Notes under the pieces: generated by a model
Seen by the model: only the letters and a program-made list of their open reading frames with translations
Databases searched by the model: none
What the model was told of the DNA's origin: nothing
Program-made: the position numbers and the translations under genes
Source of the DNA: Flavobacteriales bacterium
GTDB taxonomy: Bacteria > Bacteroidota > Bacteroidia > Flavobacteriales_F > PHOS-HE28
Assembly: GCA_016788285.1 (NCBI GenBank)
Contig: JAEUSW010000023.1
Location: 1 to 36,268, forward strand
Length of the DNA: 36,268 nt
Direction: 5' to 3'
Shown here: in pieces, positions 22,913-30,668 of the stretch
Position numbering within the stretch: the first letter of the stretch is position 1
Layout: every line of letters begins with the position of its first letter

Positions 22913-23328
22913 GCGACAAGGAGCACACCTACACCAACGGCGAGGTCACCATCGTGTGGAAGCCCGCGCTGTGCACCCACTCACGGCGGTGCTGGACCGG
23001 TCTGCCGGAGGTCTTCAAGCCCGGCGAGCGCCCGTGGATCCGCCCCGATGGCGCGGACACGGCGCGGATCGCGGCACAGGTGCGGAACTGCCCCAGCGGT
23101 GCCCTGAGCCTGCGGGAGCCCGCGGCGGAAGCCGTCCCGGACGGGCCGGCGAACCGCATCGAGGTGAGCACCGACGGACCGCTGCTGGTCCACGGGCCGG
23201 TGACCGTGACGCTTCCCGACGGACGCATCGAGCACCGCACCGGGCGCTGTGCCCTGTGCCGTTGCGGACACTCCGCCAACAAACCGTGGTGCGACGGCGC
23301 GCACCGCACGCACGGGTTCCGGGGCTGA
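22909..23328 (+). CDS. Divergent ferredoxin-like + CDGSH iron-sulfur protein
   Basis: A 139-residue two-domain protein. Residues about 10-70 are a Fer4_19-type domain with spaced cysteines (KPALCTHSRRCWTGLPEVF, VRNCPSGALSLR). Residues about 105-139 are a CDGSH zinc-finger-like [2Fe-2S] domain with CALCRCGHSANKPWCDGAH, whose C-x-C-x8-C-x3-H ligands are intact. Such proteins carry redox-labile clusters of the mitoNEET type. It overlaps the OsmC gene by four nt and precedes the N-acetyltransferase by four nt, forming one operon. Confidence 0.92.
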   Translation: MSDKEHTYTNGEVTIVWKPALCTHSRRCWTGLPEVFKPGERPWIRPDGADTARIAAQVRNCPSGALSLREPAAEAVPDGPANRIEVSTDGPLLVHGPVTVTLPDGRIEHRTGRCALCRCGHSANKPWCDGAHRTHGFRG

Positions 23329-23332
23329 ACGC

Positions 23333-24100
23333 ATGGAGGTCCGCCACTACCTTGAACGGATCGGTTCGCGCGGGATCGATCGGCCCGATGTGGACGGCCT
23401 GATGCGCCTGCATCGGGCCCATCTGCTGGCGGTGCCCTTCGAGAACCTGCACATCCGCGCGCGGATCCCGATCGAGCTGGACGTGGAGCGCCTGTTCGAC
23501 AAGGTGGTGCGCCAGCGACGGGGCGGGTTCTGCTATGAACTGAACGGGCTCTTCGCGGAACTGCTGGAGCGGCTGGGATACCGCCTGGCGCGGGTGCAGG
23601 GGCAGGTGTACGAGCAGCGCCGGCAGCGCTACGGGCCACCCTTCGACCACATGGCCCTGCTGGTGGAGGTGGGTGATGAGCGGTACCTGGTGGACGTGGG
23701 CTTCGGCGACCTGTTCATGGACCCGCTGCCGCTGCGGGTGGACGAACCGCTGCAGGACGGCGGCCGCACCTACCGGTTCAGCCACGACGGGTCCGGGCAG
23801 CTGGTGCTCAAACGCGCGAACGGCCGCGGCGACGTGCCGGTGTACCGCTTCAGCACGGACGACCACCCCTTCGCGGACTTCGCCCCGATGTGCCGCCACC
23901 ACCAGACCTCGCCGCACAGCCACTTCACCCAGCGCACGGTGGTGAGCCTGGCTTTGCCCGAAGGCCGGGTGACCTTGACGGAGCGGCGCACCATCCTCAC
24001 CCGCAACGGGGTGCGCGAGGAGCGGAGCCACGACGAGGTCGGGTTCCGCGAAGCCCTGTGGGCCCACTTCGGCATGACGCCACCGGAGGCCTTCCATTGA
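23333..24100 (+). CDS. Arylamine N-acetyltransferase
   Basis: A 255-residue cytoplasmic enzyme that moves acetyl groups from acetyl-CoA to arylamines or hydrazines. The Cys-His-Asp triad is visible as C67 in RRGGFCYELNGLF, H106 in PFDHMALLV and D121 in YLVDVGFGDLF. The N-terminal YLERIG and the PFENLHI segment are also typical. The length fits the family. It starts four nt after the CDGSH gene and is probably co-transcribed with OsmC and CDGSH. The physiological substrate is unknown. Confidence 0.93.
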   Translation: MEVRHYLERIGSRGIDRPDVDGLMRLHRAHLLAVPFENLHIRARIPIELDVERLFDKVVRQRRGGFCYELNGLFAELLERLGYRLARVQGQVYEQRRQRYGPPFDHMALLVEVGDERYLVDVGFGDLFMDPLPLRVDEPLQDGGRTYRFSHDGSGQLVLKRANGRGDVPVYRFSTDDHPFADFAPMCRHHQTSPHSHFTQRTVVSLALPEGRVTLTERRTILTRNGVREERSHDEVGFREALWAHFGMTPPEAFH

Positions 24101-24116
24101 GCGCGCCGGGGACGGC

Positions 24117-24124
24117 TACTTTTG
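24117..24124 (+). promoter_or_regulatory. -7 promoter element of the dedA gene
   Basis: TACTTTTG, a perfect TAnnTTTG match, ends 18 nt before the ATG at 24143, so dedA probably has its own promoter. Confidence 0.6.
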
Positions 24125-24142
24125 CCCGCCTCATCCCCCACC

Positions 24143-24799
24143 ATGGAGATCATCCAGGAGTTCTGGTATTTCATCACGCACCTCAACGAGACGCTGCCGG
24201 TCTTCATCAACGACCACGGCGCCTGGATCTACGCACTGCTGTTCGCCATCATCTTCGTGGAGACCGGCCTGGTGGTGATGCCCTTCCTGCCGGGCGATTC
24301 GCTCCTCTTCGTGGCGGGCACCCTGGCCGCCGGCGGCATGCTGGACCTGGGGCTGCTGCTGGCCCTGCTCTTTGTGGCGGCGGTGCTGGGCGACAACATC
24401 AACTACGCGGTGGGCCGCTGGTTCGGCGAACATGTGGTGGGCTGGAAGCTCTTCGGCCGGGCGCTGGTGCGGCGCAAGGACCTCGACAAGACCCACGCCT
24501 ACTTCGAGAAGTACGGGGTGAAGACGATCATCATCGCGCGCTTCGTGCCGATCGTGCGCACGATCACCCCCTTCGTGGCCGGTGTGGGCGCGATGGAGTA
24601 CCGCCGCAAGTTCCTGCCCTACGATGTGCTCGGTGGTGCCCTGTGGATCGGGCTGCTGACCCTGATGGGCTACCTGTTCGGCAACCTGCCCTTCGTGCAG
24701 AAGCACTACGAGACCGTGATCCTGGGCATCATCGGCCTCAGTGTGCTGCCCATGGTGGTGGAATTGATCCGGCAGCGGCTCAATAAGCCGGCGGCCTGA
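24143..24799 (+). CDS. DedA-family (VTT-domain) membrane protein
   Basis: A 218-residue inner-membrane protein of the DedA/SNARE-associated family, members of which act as lipid flippases or scramblases. Motifs seen are FVETGLVVMPFLPGDSLLF, GDNINYAVGRWFG, a KTHAYFEKYG segment and the signature RFVPIVRTITPFVAGVGAM, followed by two membrane helices. The E/D residues of the re-entrant loops and the paired arginines needed for function are present. It has its own promoter and is followed 14 nt later by aroE, suggesting co-transcription. Confidence 0.94.
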   Translation: MEIIQEFWYFITHLNETLPVFINDHGAWIYALLFAIIFVETGLVVMPFLPGDSLLFVAGTLAAGGMLDLGLLLALLFVAAVLGDNINYAVGRWFGEHVVGWKLFGRALVRRKDLDKTHAYFEKYGVKTIIIARFVPIVRTITPFVAGVGAMEYRRKFLPYDVLGGALWIGLLTLMGYLFGNLPFVQKHYETVILGIIGLSVLPMVVELIRQRLNKPAA

Positions 24800-24813
24800 G
24801 CGTTGAGGAACCC

Positions 24814-25569
24814 GTGGCACGCTATGGGTTGATCGGCCGGTCCCTCGGTCATTCGCGGTCTCCGGAGCTCTTCGCCGACCTGTTCGCGCGCGAAGGGGTA
24901 TCCGGTGCGCACTATGACCTGTTCGAACTGGAGGCGGTGGAGGGGCTTCCGGCCCTCATCGCCGCTCACCCCGACCTGCGCGGGCTGAACGTCACCATCC
25001 CCTACAAACAGACGGTGATCCCTTTCCTGCACGCCCTGAGCACCGAAGCCTCCGCGGTGGGCGCCGTGAACAGCATCCGGATCACCGGCGATCGATGGAC
25101 CGGCCACAACACCGACATCGAAGGGTTCCGGGCGCTGCTCGCTCCTCACCTGCGGTCCTTGATCGACCAGGGCGGAGAGGTGCGCCCGCGCGCCCTGGTG
25201 CTCGGTAGCGGCGGCAGCAGCCGGGCCGTGGCCTATGCGCTGCGCGAACACGGGTTGCGCTTCCGCGTGGTGAGCCGCAGCCGCGACCGAGGCGACCTCA
25301 CCTGGGATCAAGTGGACCGGACCGTGATCGGGGTGTGCCGGCTGATCATCAACACCACCCCGCTGGGCATGTGGCCGACCGTGGAAGAGGTACCGCCCCT
25401 GCCGTACGCGTCGCTCACCGAACGGCATCACCTCATCGACCTGGTGTACAACCCGGAAGAGACGCTGTTCCTGCGACGAGGGCGGGAGGCCGGGGCCGTG
25501 GTGGAGAACGGGCTGGTGATGTTGAGGCGGCAGGCGGAGGCAGCGTGGCGGTTCTGGGGGGAGGGTTGA
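24814..25569 (+). CDS. aroE: Shikimate dehydrogenase
   Basis: A 251-residue enzyme reducing 3-dehydroshikimate with NADPH in the chorismate pathway. Seen are LIGRSLGHSRSPELF (substrate loop), GLNVTIPYKQTVI with the catalytic Lys, the GHNTDIEGF segment with the catalytic Asp, the nucleotide-binding VLGSGGSSRAVAY, and the C-terminal NTTPLGMWP and LVYNPEETLFL. The start is GTG at 24814, consistent with the position of the conserved YGLIGRSLGHS. The length is normal for the short bacterial form. It is the last housekeeping gene before the accessory region. Confidence 0.95.
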   Translation: MARYGLIGRSLGHSRSPELFADLFAREGVSGAHYDLFELEAVEGLPALIAAHPDLRGLNVTIPYKQTVIPFLHALSTEASAVGAVNSIRITGDRWTGHNTDIEGFRALLAPHLRSLIDQGGEVRPRALVLGSGGSSRAVAYALREHGLRFRVVSRSRDRGDLTWDQVDRTVIGVCRLIINTTPLGMWPTVEEVPPLPYASLTERHHLIDLVYNPEETLFLRRGREAGAVVENGLVMLRRQAEAAWRFWGEG

Positions 25570-25581
25570 GGACTGCTCAAT

Positions 25582-25601
25582 GTATGTATGGCCATACATA
25601 C
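25582..25601. promoter_or_regulatory. 20-bp perfect palindrome after aroE
   Basis: GTATGTATGGCCATACATAC is a perfect inverted repeat without spacer, 13 nt after aroE. It shares the 16-bp core ATGTATGGCCATACAT with a longer palindrome centred 131 bp away. No T-tract follows, so it is not a typical terminator. Confidence 0.7.
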
Positions 25602-25709
25602 GTCCGACCAGTGGCGCACATAACTGATTGAGGTTCAAAAGGTCATCAGACGACCCTCGCGAACAGCTCATCCCTTCGTAAGTAGATTCGATTGATTATC
25701 AAGACATTA

Positions 25710-25735
25710 AACATATGTATGGCCATACATATGTT
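25710..25735. promoter_or_regulatory. 26-bp perfect palindrome upstream of the Rrf2 gene
   Basis: This is a perfect spacer-free inverted repeat around TGGCCA with AACATATG/CATATGTT arms. It shares its 16-bp core with the palindrome at 25582-25601. The pair could be operators for a dimeric regulator, possibly the Rrf2 protein encoded 74 bp downstream, or ends of a small AT-rich insertion. Confidence 0.65.
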
Positions 25736-25759
25736 ATGGAACCCTAGAGCCGCTTGCCC

Positions 25760-25771
25760 TGACCACCCTCA
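25760..25771 (+). promoter_or_regulatory. Weak Crp/Fnr-type box before the Rrf2 gene
   Basis: TGACCACCCTCA matches TGAY-N4-RTCA except at one base (C for R). Its centre is 37.5 bp from the G of a -7-like CACTTTCG (25796-25803), the same geometry as the stronger boxes at 28.0 and 32.8-33.0 kb. Confidence 0.4.
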
Positions 25772-25808
25772 TCCCCCATCCCCCGCTCCCCTCTCCACTT
25801 TCGCCCCA

Positions 25809-26243
25809 ATGTTCTCCAAGGCCTGTGAATACGGCATACGTGCGGCGGTGTGCATCGCCGGATGTGGCCGGGAAGGCGAGCGCCTGAGCCTGAAGGCCAT
25901 CGCCGAGCGGACCGACAGTCCGGAAGCCTTCACGGCCAAGATCCTTCAGAAACTCGTGCATGCCGGGTTGGTCTGGTCCGTCAAGGGTCGTGGTGGAGGA
26001 TTCAGCATTCCGGAAGCCGAAGCGCGGCGCATCCGACTGAGCCAGATCGTGGCCTGCATCGACGGCGATGCCATCTACCGGGGTTGCGCCCTGGGCCTGC
26101 CTCAATGCAACGCACGGAAACCCTGCCCACTGCACGACAGCTTCCTGCAAGTGCGCGAGGATCTGCGGCTCATGCTGGAGCGCACCACCCTGCATGACCT
26201 GGTGATCGGTCTGCGGGAGGGACGCACCGTGCTCAAGCGCTGA
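25809..26243 (+). CDS. Rrf2-family Fe-S transcription regulator, NsrR-like
   Basis: A 144-residue DNA-binding protein. The N-terminal winged helix (CEYGIRAAVCIAG, LKAIAERTDSPEAFTAKILQ, VKGRGGGFSIP) is classic Rrf2. Three cysteines follow at residues 93, 100 and 106 (CALGLPQCNARKPC), the ligand arrangement of the NO-sensing cluster in NsrR and related regulators. The ATG at 25809 starts the conserved MFSKACEYGIRA; upstream sequence is not coding. It converges on norCB, whose operon ends 10 bp beforehand on the other strand. It probably senses nitric oxide and controls neighbouring detoxification genes. That target assignment is inferred. Confidence 0.9.
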   Translation: MFSKACEYGIRAAVCIAGCGREGERLSLKAIAERTDSPEAFTAKILQKLVHAGLVWSVKGRGGGFSIPEAEARRIRLSQIVACIDGDAIYRGCALGLPQCNARKPCPLHDSFLQVREDLRLMLERTTLHDLVIGLREGRTVLKR

Positions 26244-27561
26244 CGCGCGGCTCGGTGGGTGCCTCCTGCCGGGCGATGACCACCTGCCGCATCAGGGGGA
26301 TCACCACCAACATCAGCCCACCGGCAACGGCCGCACCGGCCAGCACGAACACGACGAGCACTGACATCACCGGTCGCATGACCTCCGCGTGGTCCGTCAT
26401 GCCCAGTCCCATGGAACGCCAGCCCTTCAGCACACCGGCCACTATCAGCGCCGACCACAGGACGTGGAGGGCGATGACCGCAATGCGCAGCCCGACCCTG
26501 GGCCAGCGTCCCGTCCGAGCACCATCGAACCCTGACCAATGGGCGATGCAGCCCAGCAGGATGAACGTATTGATGCCGATCGTGGCACCCATAGCATGGG
26601 CCACCGTGATGTGCGTGCCGTGGGTGTACCGGTTGATCGCTGGCACCGACATCAGCAGGGCCAGAATCAGGTTCAGCAGCACCCAGTGCCCGGCGGCACG
26701 CAGACAGCGTTGGCTGAAGGTCGTACCGGTGGAACCGGCTTGCGACCTCCGCAGGTCGCGCAGAATGTCGAACAGGATCAGCCACTCGGCCATGCTGATG
26801 GCATAGGCCGCATGCCGAAGCCAACCCGCCGTGGGCGCGTTGTACAAATGGTGCCCCCAGTTGAACATCAGATTCGCCAGGCCGAGCAACCAGAACGCGT
26901 GTGCCTTGCCACTGCGTGCCAGGGCCTCGTTGCCTGGGACGCGTGCGGCCAGGTAAAGCGATGCACCGTAGATGAGCTGGTTCCATGCCCCCACCATGCT
27001 GCCGTTGCTCTTCCACTGGACGGTGAGGTCGCGGAGATAGCTGGAACGGATGACGGGGAGGAGCCAGAGGTTCTGTTCCACGAACGTGAACAGGAAGAAG
27101 ATCAGGCCCGTGGTCCACATCCACAGGTACATCGGTGCGCCCTGACCCCGTCCGCGGAGCGCACGGGCATGGTCGATCAACAGCATCACCCAGGCCAGAC
27201 CGATCGGCAGGGCGAGCCAGGGTGGGAACTCCCAGTACTCACGGCCACCGAACTGCCCGACCAGGTAAGAGACCAGGACGATGGCCAGCGAGCCGGCCCA
27301 CAGGATCAGGAACCCATGAAGAAGTGGGAGGTGCGGCTCCTTCCCCACCGCATCGGTGCGGGAGGCCAGCATCACGGCCACGGCCCCCGTCACGATCCAG
27401 AAGAGCGCCGTGGTGGTGTGCAGCGGTCGCAGCCGGGTGAAGTCGAGCCAAGGCGGCGTCTGTGGAAGCACGAAGGCGATCCCCGCGAGGAGGCCGAACA
27501 GCAGTGCGGCCATCAGCAGCACGAGGGCCAGGACGGCGAGCGTGCGGACCGGTCCGTTCAT
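26233..27561 (-). CDS. norB: Nitric oxide reductase large subunit (cNOR-type)
   Basis: A 442-residue, roughly 12-helix heme-copper-oxidase-family subunit that reduces NO to N2O in the inner membrane. Histidine ligands are seen in LHTTTALFWIV, in the active-site segment NLMFNWGHHLYNAP, and in THGTHITVAHAMGATIG. The length fits cytochrome-c-dependent NorB rather than the longer quinol type. The ATG at 27561 overlaps the stop of the cytochrome c gene (ATGA). Coupling to a NorC-like partner and the neighbouring NsrR-like regulator and Ric protein support NO reductase rather than an oxygen-reducing cbb3 oxidase. Its 3' end lies within the last codons of the convergent Rrf2 gene. Confidence 0.88.
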   Translation of the reverse strand: MNGPVRTLAVLALVLLMAALLFGLLAGIAFVLPQTPPWLDFTRLRPLHTTTALFWIVTGAVAVMLASRTDAVGKEPHLPLLHGFLILWAGSLAIVLVSYLVGQFGGREYWEFPPWLALPIGLAWVMLLIDHARALRGRGQGAPMYLWMWTTGLIFFLFTFVEQNLWLLPVIRSSYLRDLTVQWKSNGSMVGAWNQLIYGASLYLAARVPGNEALARSGKAHAFWLLGLANLMFNWGHHLYNAPTAGWLRHAAYAISMAEWLILFDILRDLRRSQAGSTGTTFSQRCLRAAGHWVLLNLILALLMSVPAINRYTHGTHITVAHAMGATIGINTFILLGCIAHWSGFDGARTGRWPRVGLRIAVIALHVLWSALIVAGVLKGWRSMGLGMTDHAEVMRPVMSVLVVFVLAGAAVAGGLMLVVIPLMRQVVIARQEAPTEPRVSA

Positions 27562-27992
27562 GGCCTGTTGGGAATGATGTAGGTACCGGTCCAATGGACG
27601 TGTTCGGCGGGGACCTGCGAGCGACCGTGCAGGCCCACCCAGCCCAGGAAGGCGAGCAAGGCGTCGATGTCGGCGTCCTCCAGCGGATGGGCGGGCATAC
27701 GGCCCGTGCCGTAGCGGATGAAGGTGCGCAACCGATCGGGGTCACGGTCCTGGGCCACGTTCGTGAGGTCGGGCCCCATGTACCCGCCCAGGCCGAACAA
27801 CTGGTGACAGGCCTGGCAGTTGTGCGCCTGCCAGAGCGATCGGCCCCGCATCGCCGCGTCATCGGGAGCAATGCGGCGCCCATCGAACAGCCCGGCGTAG
27901 ATGGCCACCGTGTTCGCCACGAACGCGAGCACCAGCAGCGTGAGCGTACGGGAGCGCCACTTCGGAACGGATCCACCGGCCGTCTCCTTCAT
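27558..27992 (-). CDS. norC: Nitric oxide reductase cytochrome c subunit
   Basis: A 144-residue membrane-anchored monoheme cytochrome c that passes electrons to NorB. The ATG at 27992 is used; a start at 28043 would run through the regulatory dyad. One N-terminal anchor is seen (RTLTLLVLAFVANTVAIYAG). The heme-binding CQACH follows in AHNCQACHQLFGLGGYMGPD, with an axial Met in GTGRMPAHPL. It ends WTGTYIIPNRP, and its TGA overlaps the norB ATG. Transcription is divergent from the multicopper oxidase gene, with a shared Crp/Fnr-type box between them. Confidence 0.92.
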   Translation of the reverse strand: MKETAGGSVPKWRSRTLTLLVLAFVANTVAIYAGLFDGRRIAPDDAAMRGRSLWQAHNCQACHQLFGLGGYMGPDLTNVAQDRDPDRLRTFIRYGTGRMPAHPLEDADIDALLAFLGWVGLHGRSQVPAEHVHWTGTYIIPNRP

Positions 27993-28029
27993 TCCACTGC
28001 GAAGACATAACGACCCTCCCCTTGAACGA

Positions 28030-28043
28030 ATGACGCGCATCAT
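28030..28043. promoter_or_regulatory. Crp/Fnr-type operator shared by norCB and the MCO-ric operon
   Basis: The dyad ATGACGCGCATCAT (TGAC-N4-ATCA core, 28031-28042) is centred at 28036.5. It is exactly 36.5 bp from the G of a -7-like element on each side: TTATTTCG ending at 28073 for the MCO, and TGTCTTCG ending at 28000 (minus strand) for norC. This is the class II activator geometry known for FNR/DNR proteins. Confidence 0.65.
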
Positions 28044-28094
28044 GATATTCGGACTTTCTTATCCCTTATTTCGCTCCCCACCGAACACCCGCTC

Positions 28095-29750
28095 ATGCTG
28101 CGACCGTCGCTCCTGCTGCCCACCTGTGTGCTCTCGATAGCCTCCATAGCCCAGGTCATGAACCCGATGGCCGTTCCGCCCGCCCTGGACCTGGACACCT
28201 TCGACCTGGATGTGGACGAGCATGTGGTGAACTTCTACCCTGGGGTGAACACGAACACCTACGGGGCCAGCGCACCCTACCTGGGGCCCACGCTGATCCT
28301 GCACCGCGGAGAACCGGCACGTGTCCGCGTGAACAACCACCTGAGCCAGGTGACCAGCATGCACTGGCACGGCATGCGCGTCCCGGGATGGGCAGATGGC
28401 GGTCCGCCGCGCGAGGTGTTGCCGGGGGACACCTGGTTCGTGGAGTTCCCGGTCAACAACCCGGCCTCCACCTTTTGGTACCACCCTCATCCGGACGGGC
28501 TCACGGCCGAGCAGGCCAACCAGGGCGTGGCCGGCGCCATCGTGGTGCGCGACAGCGTGGAAGCAGCGCTCGACCTTCCCCGCAGCTACGGTGTGGACGA
28601 CCTGCCCGTGGTGATCCAGGACCGACGCTTCGCCCCCAACGGCAACTTCGTGTTCGCGGCGTATGGGGATTCCGTGCTGGTGAACGGCACACCACACCCC
28701 TATGTGGAATGTCCGGCACAGGTGGTGCGGCTGCGGCTGTTGAACGGCAGCAACGCGCGCGTATACCAACTCGGGTTCGAGGACGCTCGCATCTTTCATG
28801 TGATCGCGGGCGATGGCGGCTTGCTCGCCGCACCCGTCCCGACCGATCGGCTGCCGCTCAGCAATGGCGAGCGTGCGGAAGTGTTAGTGGACCTCACGGG
28901 CATGGCAGGCGACAGCCTCCTGCTCATGAGCTTTGGAAGTGAGCTACCCCTGACCGTCCCCGGGTCCAACCATCCCCTATGGGAGAGCAGCGCCCTCAAC
29001 GGCGTCGATTTCGCGGTCCTGCGCATCCGCGTTACCGCGCCGACGGCGAACCCCGTGACGGTCATTCCCGCATCCTTGGCGACAGTTGCGCCTCCGGATG
29101 AAGCCGATGCGGTGCGCACACGAACAAAGATCCTCGCGGGCACGGGCATGGTGGGCATGGGCATGTTCACCATCAACGGGCTCATGTTCGATCCGGCGGT
29201 GGTGAACGACACCATGCTCCAGGGCACCACCGAGGTCTGGGAGATCGAGAACATCAGCAACATGGCGCATCCCATGCACCTCCACGGTGGGTCCTTTTTC
29301 ATCCTGGACCGTGACGGGGCCCCTCCTGCGGCTTGGGAAGCAGGCCCGAAGGACGTGGTGCTGGTGGATGCCGGGGCCAGTGTACGCATCATCATGCGGT
29401 TCGATGACCTGAGCGACGGTTGGCCGTTCATGTACCACTGCCACAACCTGATGCACGAGGACAACATGATGATGCTGCAGTACATCGTGGTGGATCCGAA
29501 CACGGGTCTGGCTTCAATACGACCGGAGGCGGCTTCGATCCACCCGGTACCATCCGACGGCCGATTCACCTACAGGTGCCCCTTCCCGCCCGAGGAACTG
29601 CGCATCACCGATACCACCGGCCGAGAGGTCCATCGGCAGGGTCCGCTTCCCCAACGCGGCGAGCTGACGCCCCCCCTGTCACCGGGCACGTACATCATCA
29701 CATTCAGCACTGGCGCCCGTCGGGCCATCACTCATCTCGTCATCCAATGA
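28095..29750 (+). CDS. Secreted multicopper oxidase with T9SS-like C-terminal tail
   Basis: A 551-residue three-cupredoxin-domain oxidase. The signal peptide is MLRPSLLLPTCVLSIASIA. All four copper-ligand motifs are present: HWHG (about residue 92), HPHP (about 132), HPMHLHG (about 395) and HCHNLMHEDNM (about 450), which ends with the type 1 copper Met. After the third domain an extra tail of about 75 residues has the pattern of a type-A sorting domain (PPEELRITDTTGREV, LSPGTYIITFSTG, THLVIQ), so T9SS delivery to the surface is likely. It could oxidise Cu(I) or a phenolic or metal substrate; it is not a two-domain nitrite reductase. Its TGA overlaps the ric ATG, and it is divergent from norCB. 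Confidence 0.9.
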   Translation: MLRPSLLLPTCVLSIASIAQVMNPMAVPPALDLDTFDLDVDEHVVNFYPGVNTNTYGASAPYLGPTLILHRGEPARVRVNNHLSQVTSMHWHGMRVPGWADGGPPREVLPGDTWFVEFPVNNPASTFWYHPHPDGLTAEQANQGVAGAIVVRDSVEAALDLPRSYGVDDLPVVIQDRRFAPNGNFVFAAYGDSVLVNGTPHPYVECPAQVVRLRLLNGSNARVYQLGFEDARIFHVIAGDGGLLAAPVPTDRLPLSNGERAEVLVDLTGMAGDSLLLMSFGSELPLTVPGSNHPLWESSALNGVDFAVLRIRVTAPTANPVTVIPASLATVAPPDEADAVRTRTKILAGTGMVGMGMFTINGLMFDPAVVNDTMLQGTTEVWEIENISNMAHPMHLHGGSFFILDRDGAPPAAWEAGPKDVVLVDAGASVRIIMRFDDLSDGWPFMYHCHNLMHEDNMMMLQYIVVDPNTGLASIRPEAASIHPVPSDGRFTYRCPFPPEELRITDTTGREVHRQGPLPQRGELTPPLSPGTYIITFSTGARRAITHLVIQ

Positions 29751-30517
29751 ACAGCTCCACGATCACCGTGCCCCTCCACGAACGCACCGTCGGCTCCATC
29801 GTGGCCGATGACTACCGCACCGCCGCCGTCTTCAACGCCCACGGCATCGACTTCTGCTGTAAGGGTGGGCGCTCCGTAGCCGAGGTCTGCCAGGCCAAGG
29901 GCCTCGACCCTGCCGCCTTGGAAGCTGAGATCCGTCAGGCCACCGAGCGCGACAACGGCGCGAACGACGATGTGAAGCGATGGCCGCTGGGCAGGCTCAT
30001 CGAGCACATCGAACGCGTACACCACCGCTACGTGGAAAGCCGCAGCACCACCCTGCTTCAGTTCCTGGACAAGCTCTGCAAGGTGCACGGCGACCGCCAC
30101 CCCGAGCTATTCGACATCCAGCGCGAATTCCAGGAATGCGCCGGGGCCATGGCCGCTCACATGAAGAAGGAGGAACTCGTGCTCTTCCCCTTCATCAACC
30201 AACTGGAGAAGGCCCGGCTGCTCGACCTACCGTTGCCCACCCCTCATTTCGGCACCGTGGACAACCCCATCGCCATGATGGAGCACGAGCACGATGCGGA
30301 GGGTGAACGCTTCCGCCGCATCGCCGAATTGAGCGGCAACTACACCAACCCGCCCGACGGCTGCACCACCTACGCCACAGCCTACGCTATGCTGCACGAG
30401 TTCGAGGAGGACCTGCACCGCCACATCCATCTGGAGAACAACATCCTGTTCCCCAAGGCGAAGGCGTTGGAGAAGGAACTGCGCCTCGCCCAAGGGTGCG
30501 ATTCGGCAGCCTGTTGA
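29747..30517 (+). CDS. ric: Iron-sulfur cluster repair di-iron protein (RIC/ScdA/YtfE)
   Basis: A 256-residue cytoplasmic protein that restores Fe-S clusters damaged by nitric oxide. The N-terminal ScdA_N domain carries NAHGIDFCCKGGRSV. The hemerythrin-like domain follows, with the di-iron histidines and glutamates in LIEHIERVHHRYVES, AHMKKEELVLFPFI, MMEHEHDAEGERFRRI and EEDLHRHIHLENNILFPKA. The C-terminus is Cys-tipped (GCDSAAC). It is translationally coupled to the multicopper oxidase (ATGA overlap) and downstream of the shared Crp/Fnr-type box. This is one of the clearest markers that the region serves the NO response. Confidence 0.95.
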   Translation: MNSSTITVPLHERTVGSIVADDYRTAAVFNAHGIDFCCKGGRSVAEVCQAKGLDPAALEAEIRQATERDNGANDDVKRWPLGRLIEHIERVHHRYVESRSTTLLQFLDKLCKVHGDRHPELFDIQREFQECAGAMAAHMKKEELVLFPFINQLEKARLLDLPLPTPHFGTVDNPIAMMEHEHDAEGERFRRIAELSGNYTNPPDGCTTYATAYAMLHEFEEDLHRHIHLENNILFPKAKALEKELRLAQGCDSAAC

Positions 30518-30668
30518 AAGGGCGACCGGGCAGCCACATGCAGCGAGGAGGCTCCGACGATGGAGCTGCCTCCGGAACGTCATGGACGCCCGCCGGCCCG
30601 AAACAGCTGCGCTGGAACGCTCGGCCCGCTCGTTGGTCTTCGCGCGCGGCCATGGGTCACACCCTCCC

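Noticed and set aside
25582..25601. Rho-independent terminator of aroE
   Set aside because: The palindrome has no loop and is not followed by a run of T.
28095..29750. Copper nitrite reductase (NirK)
   Set aside because: The protein has three cupredoxin domains and full trinuclear-cluster motifs of multicopper oxidases, not the two-domain NirK layout.
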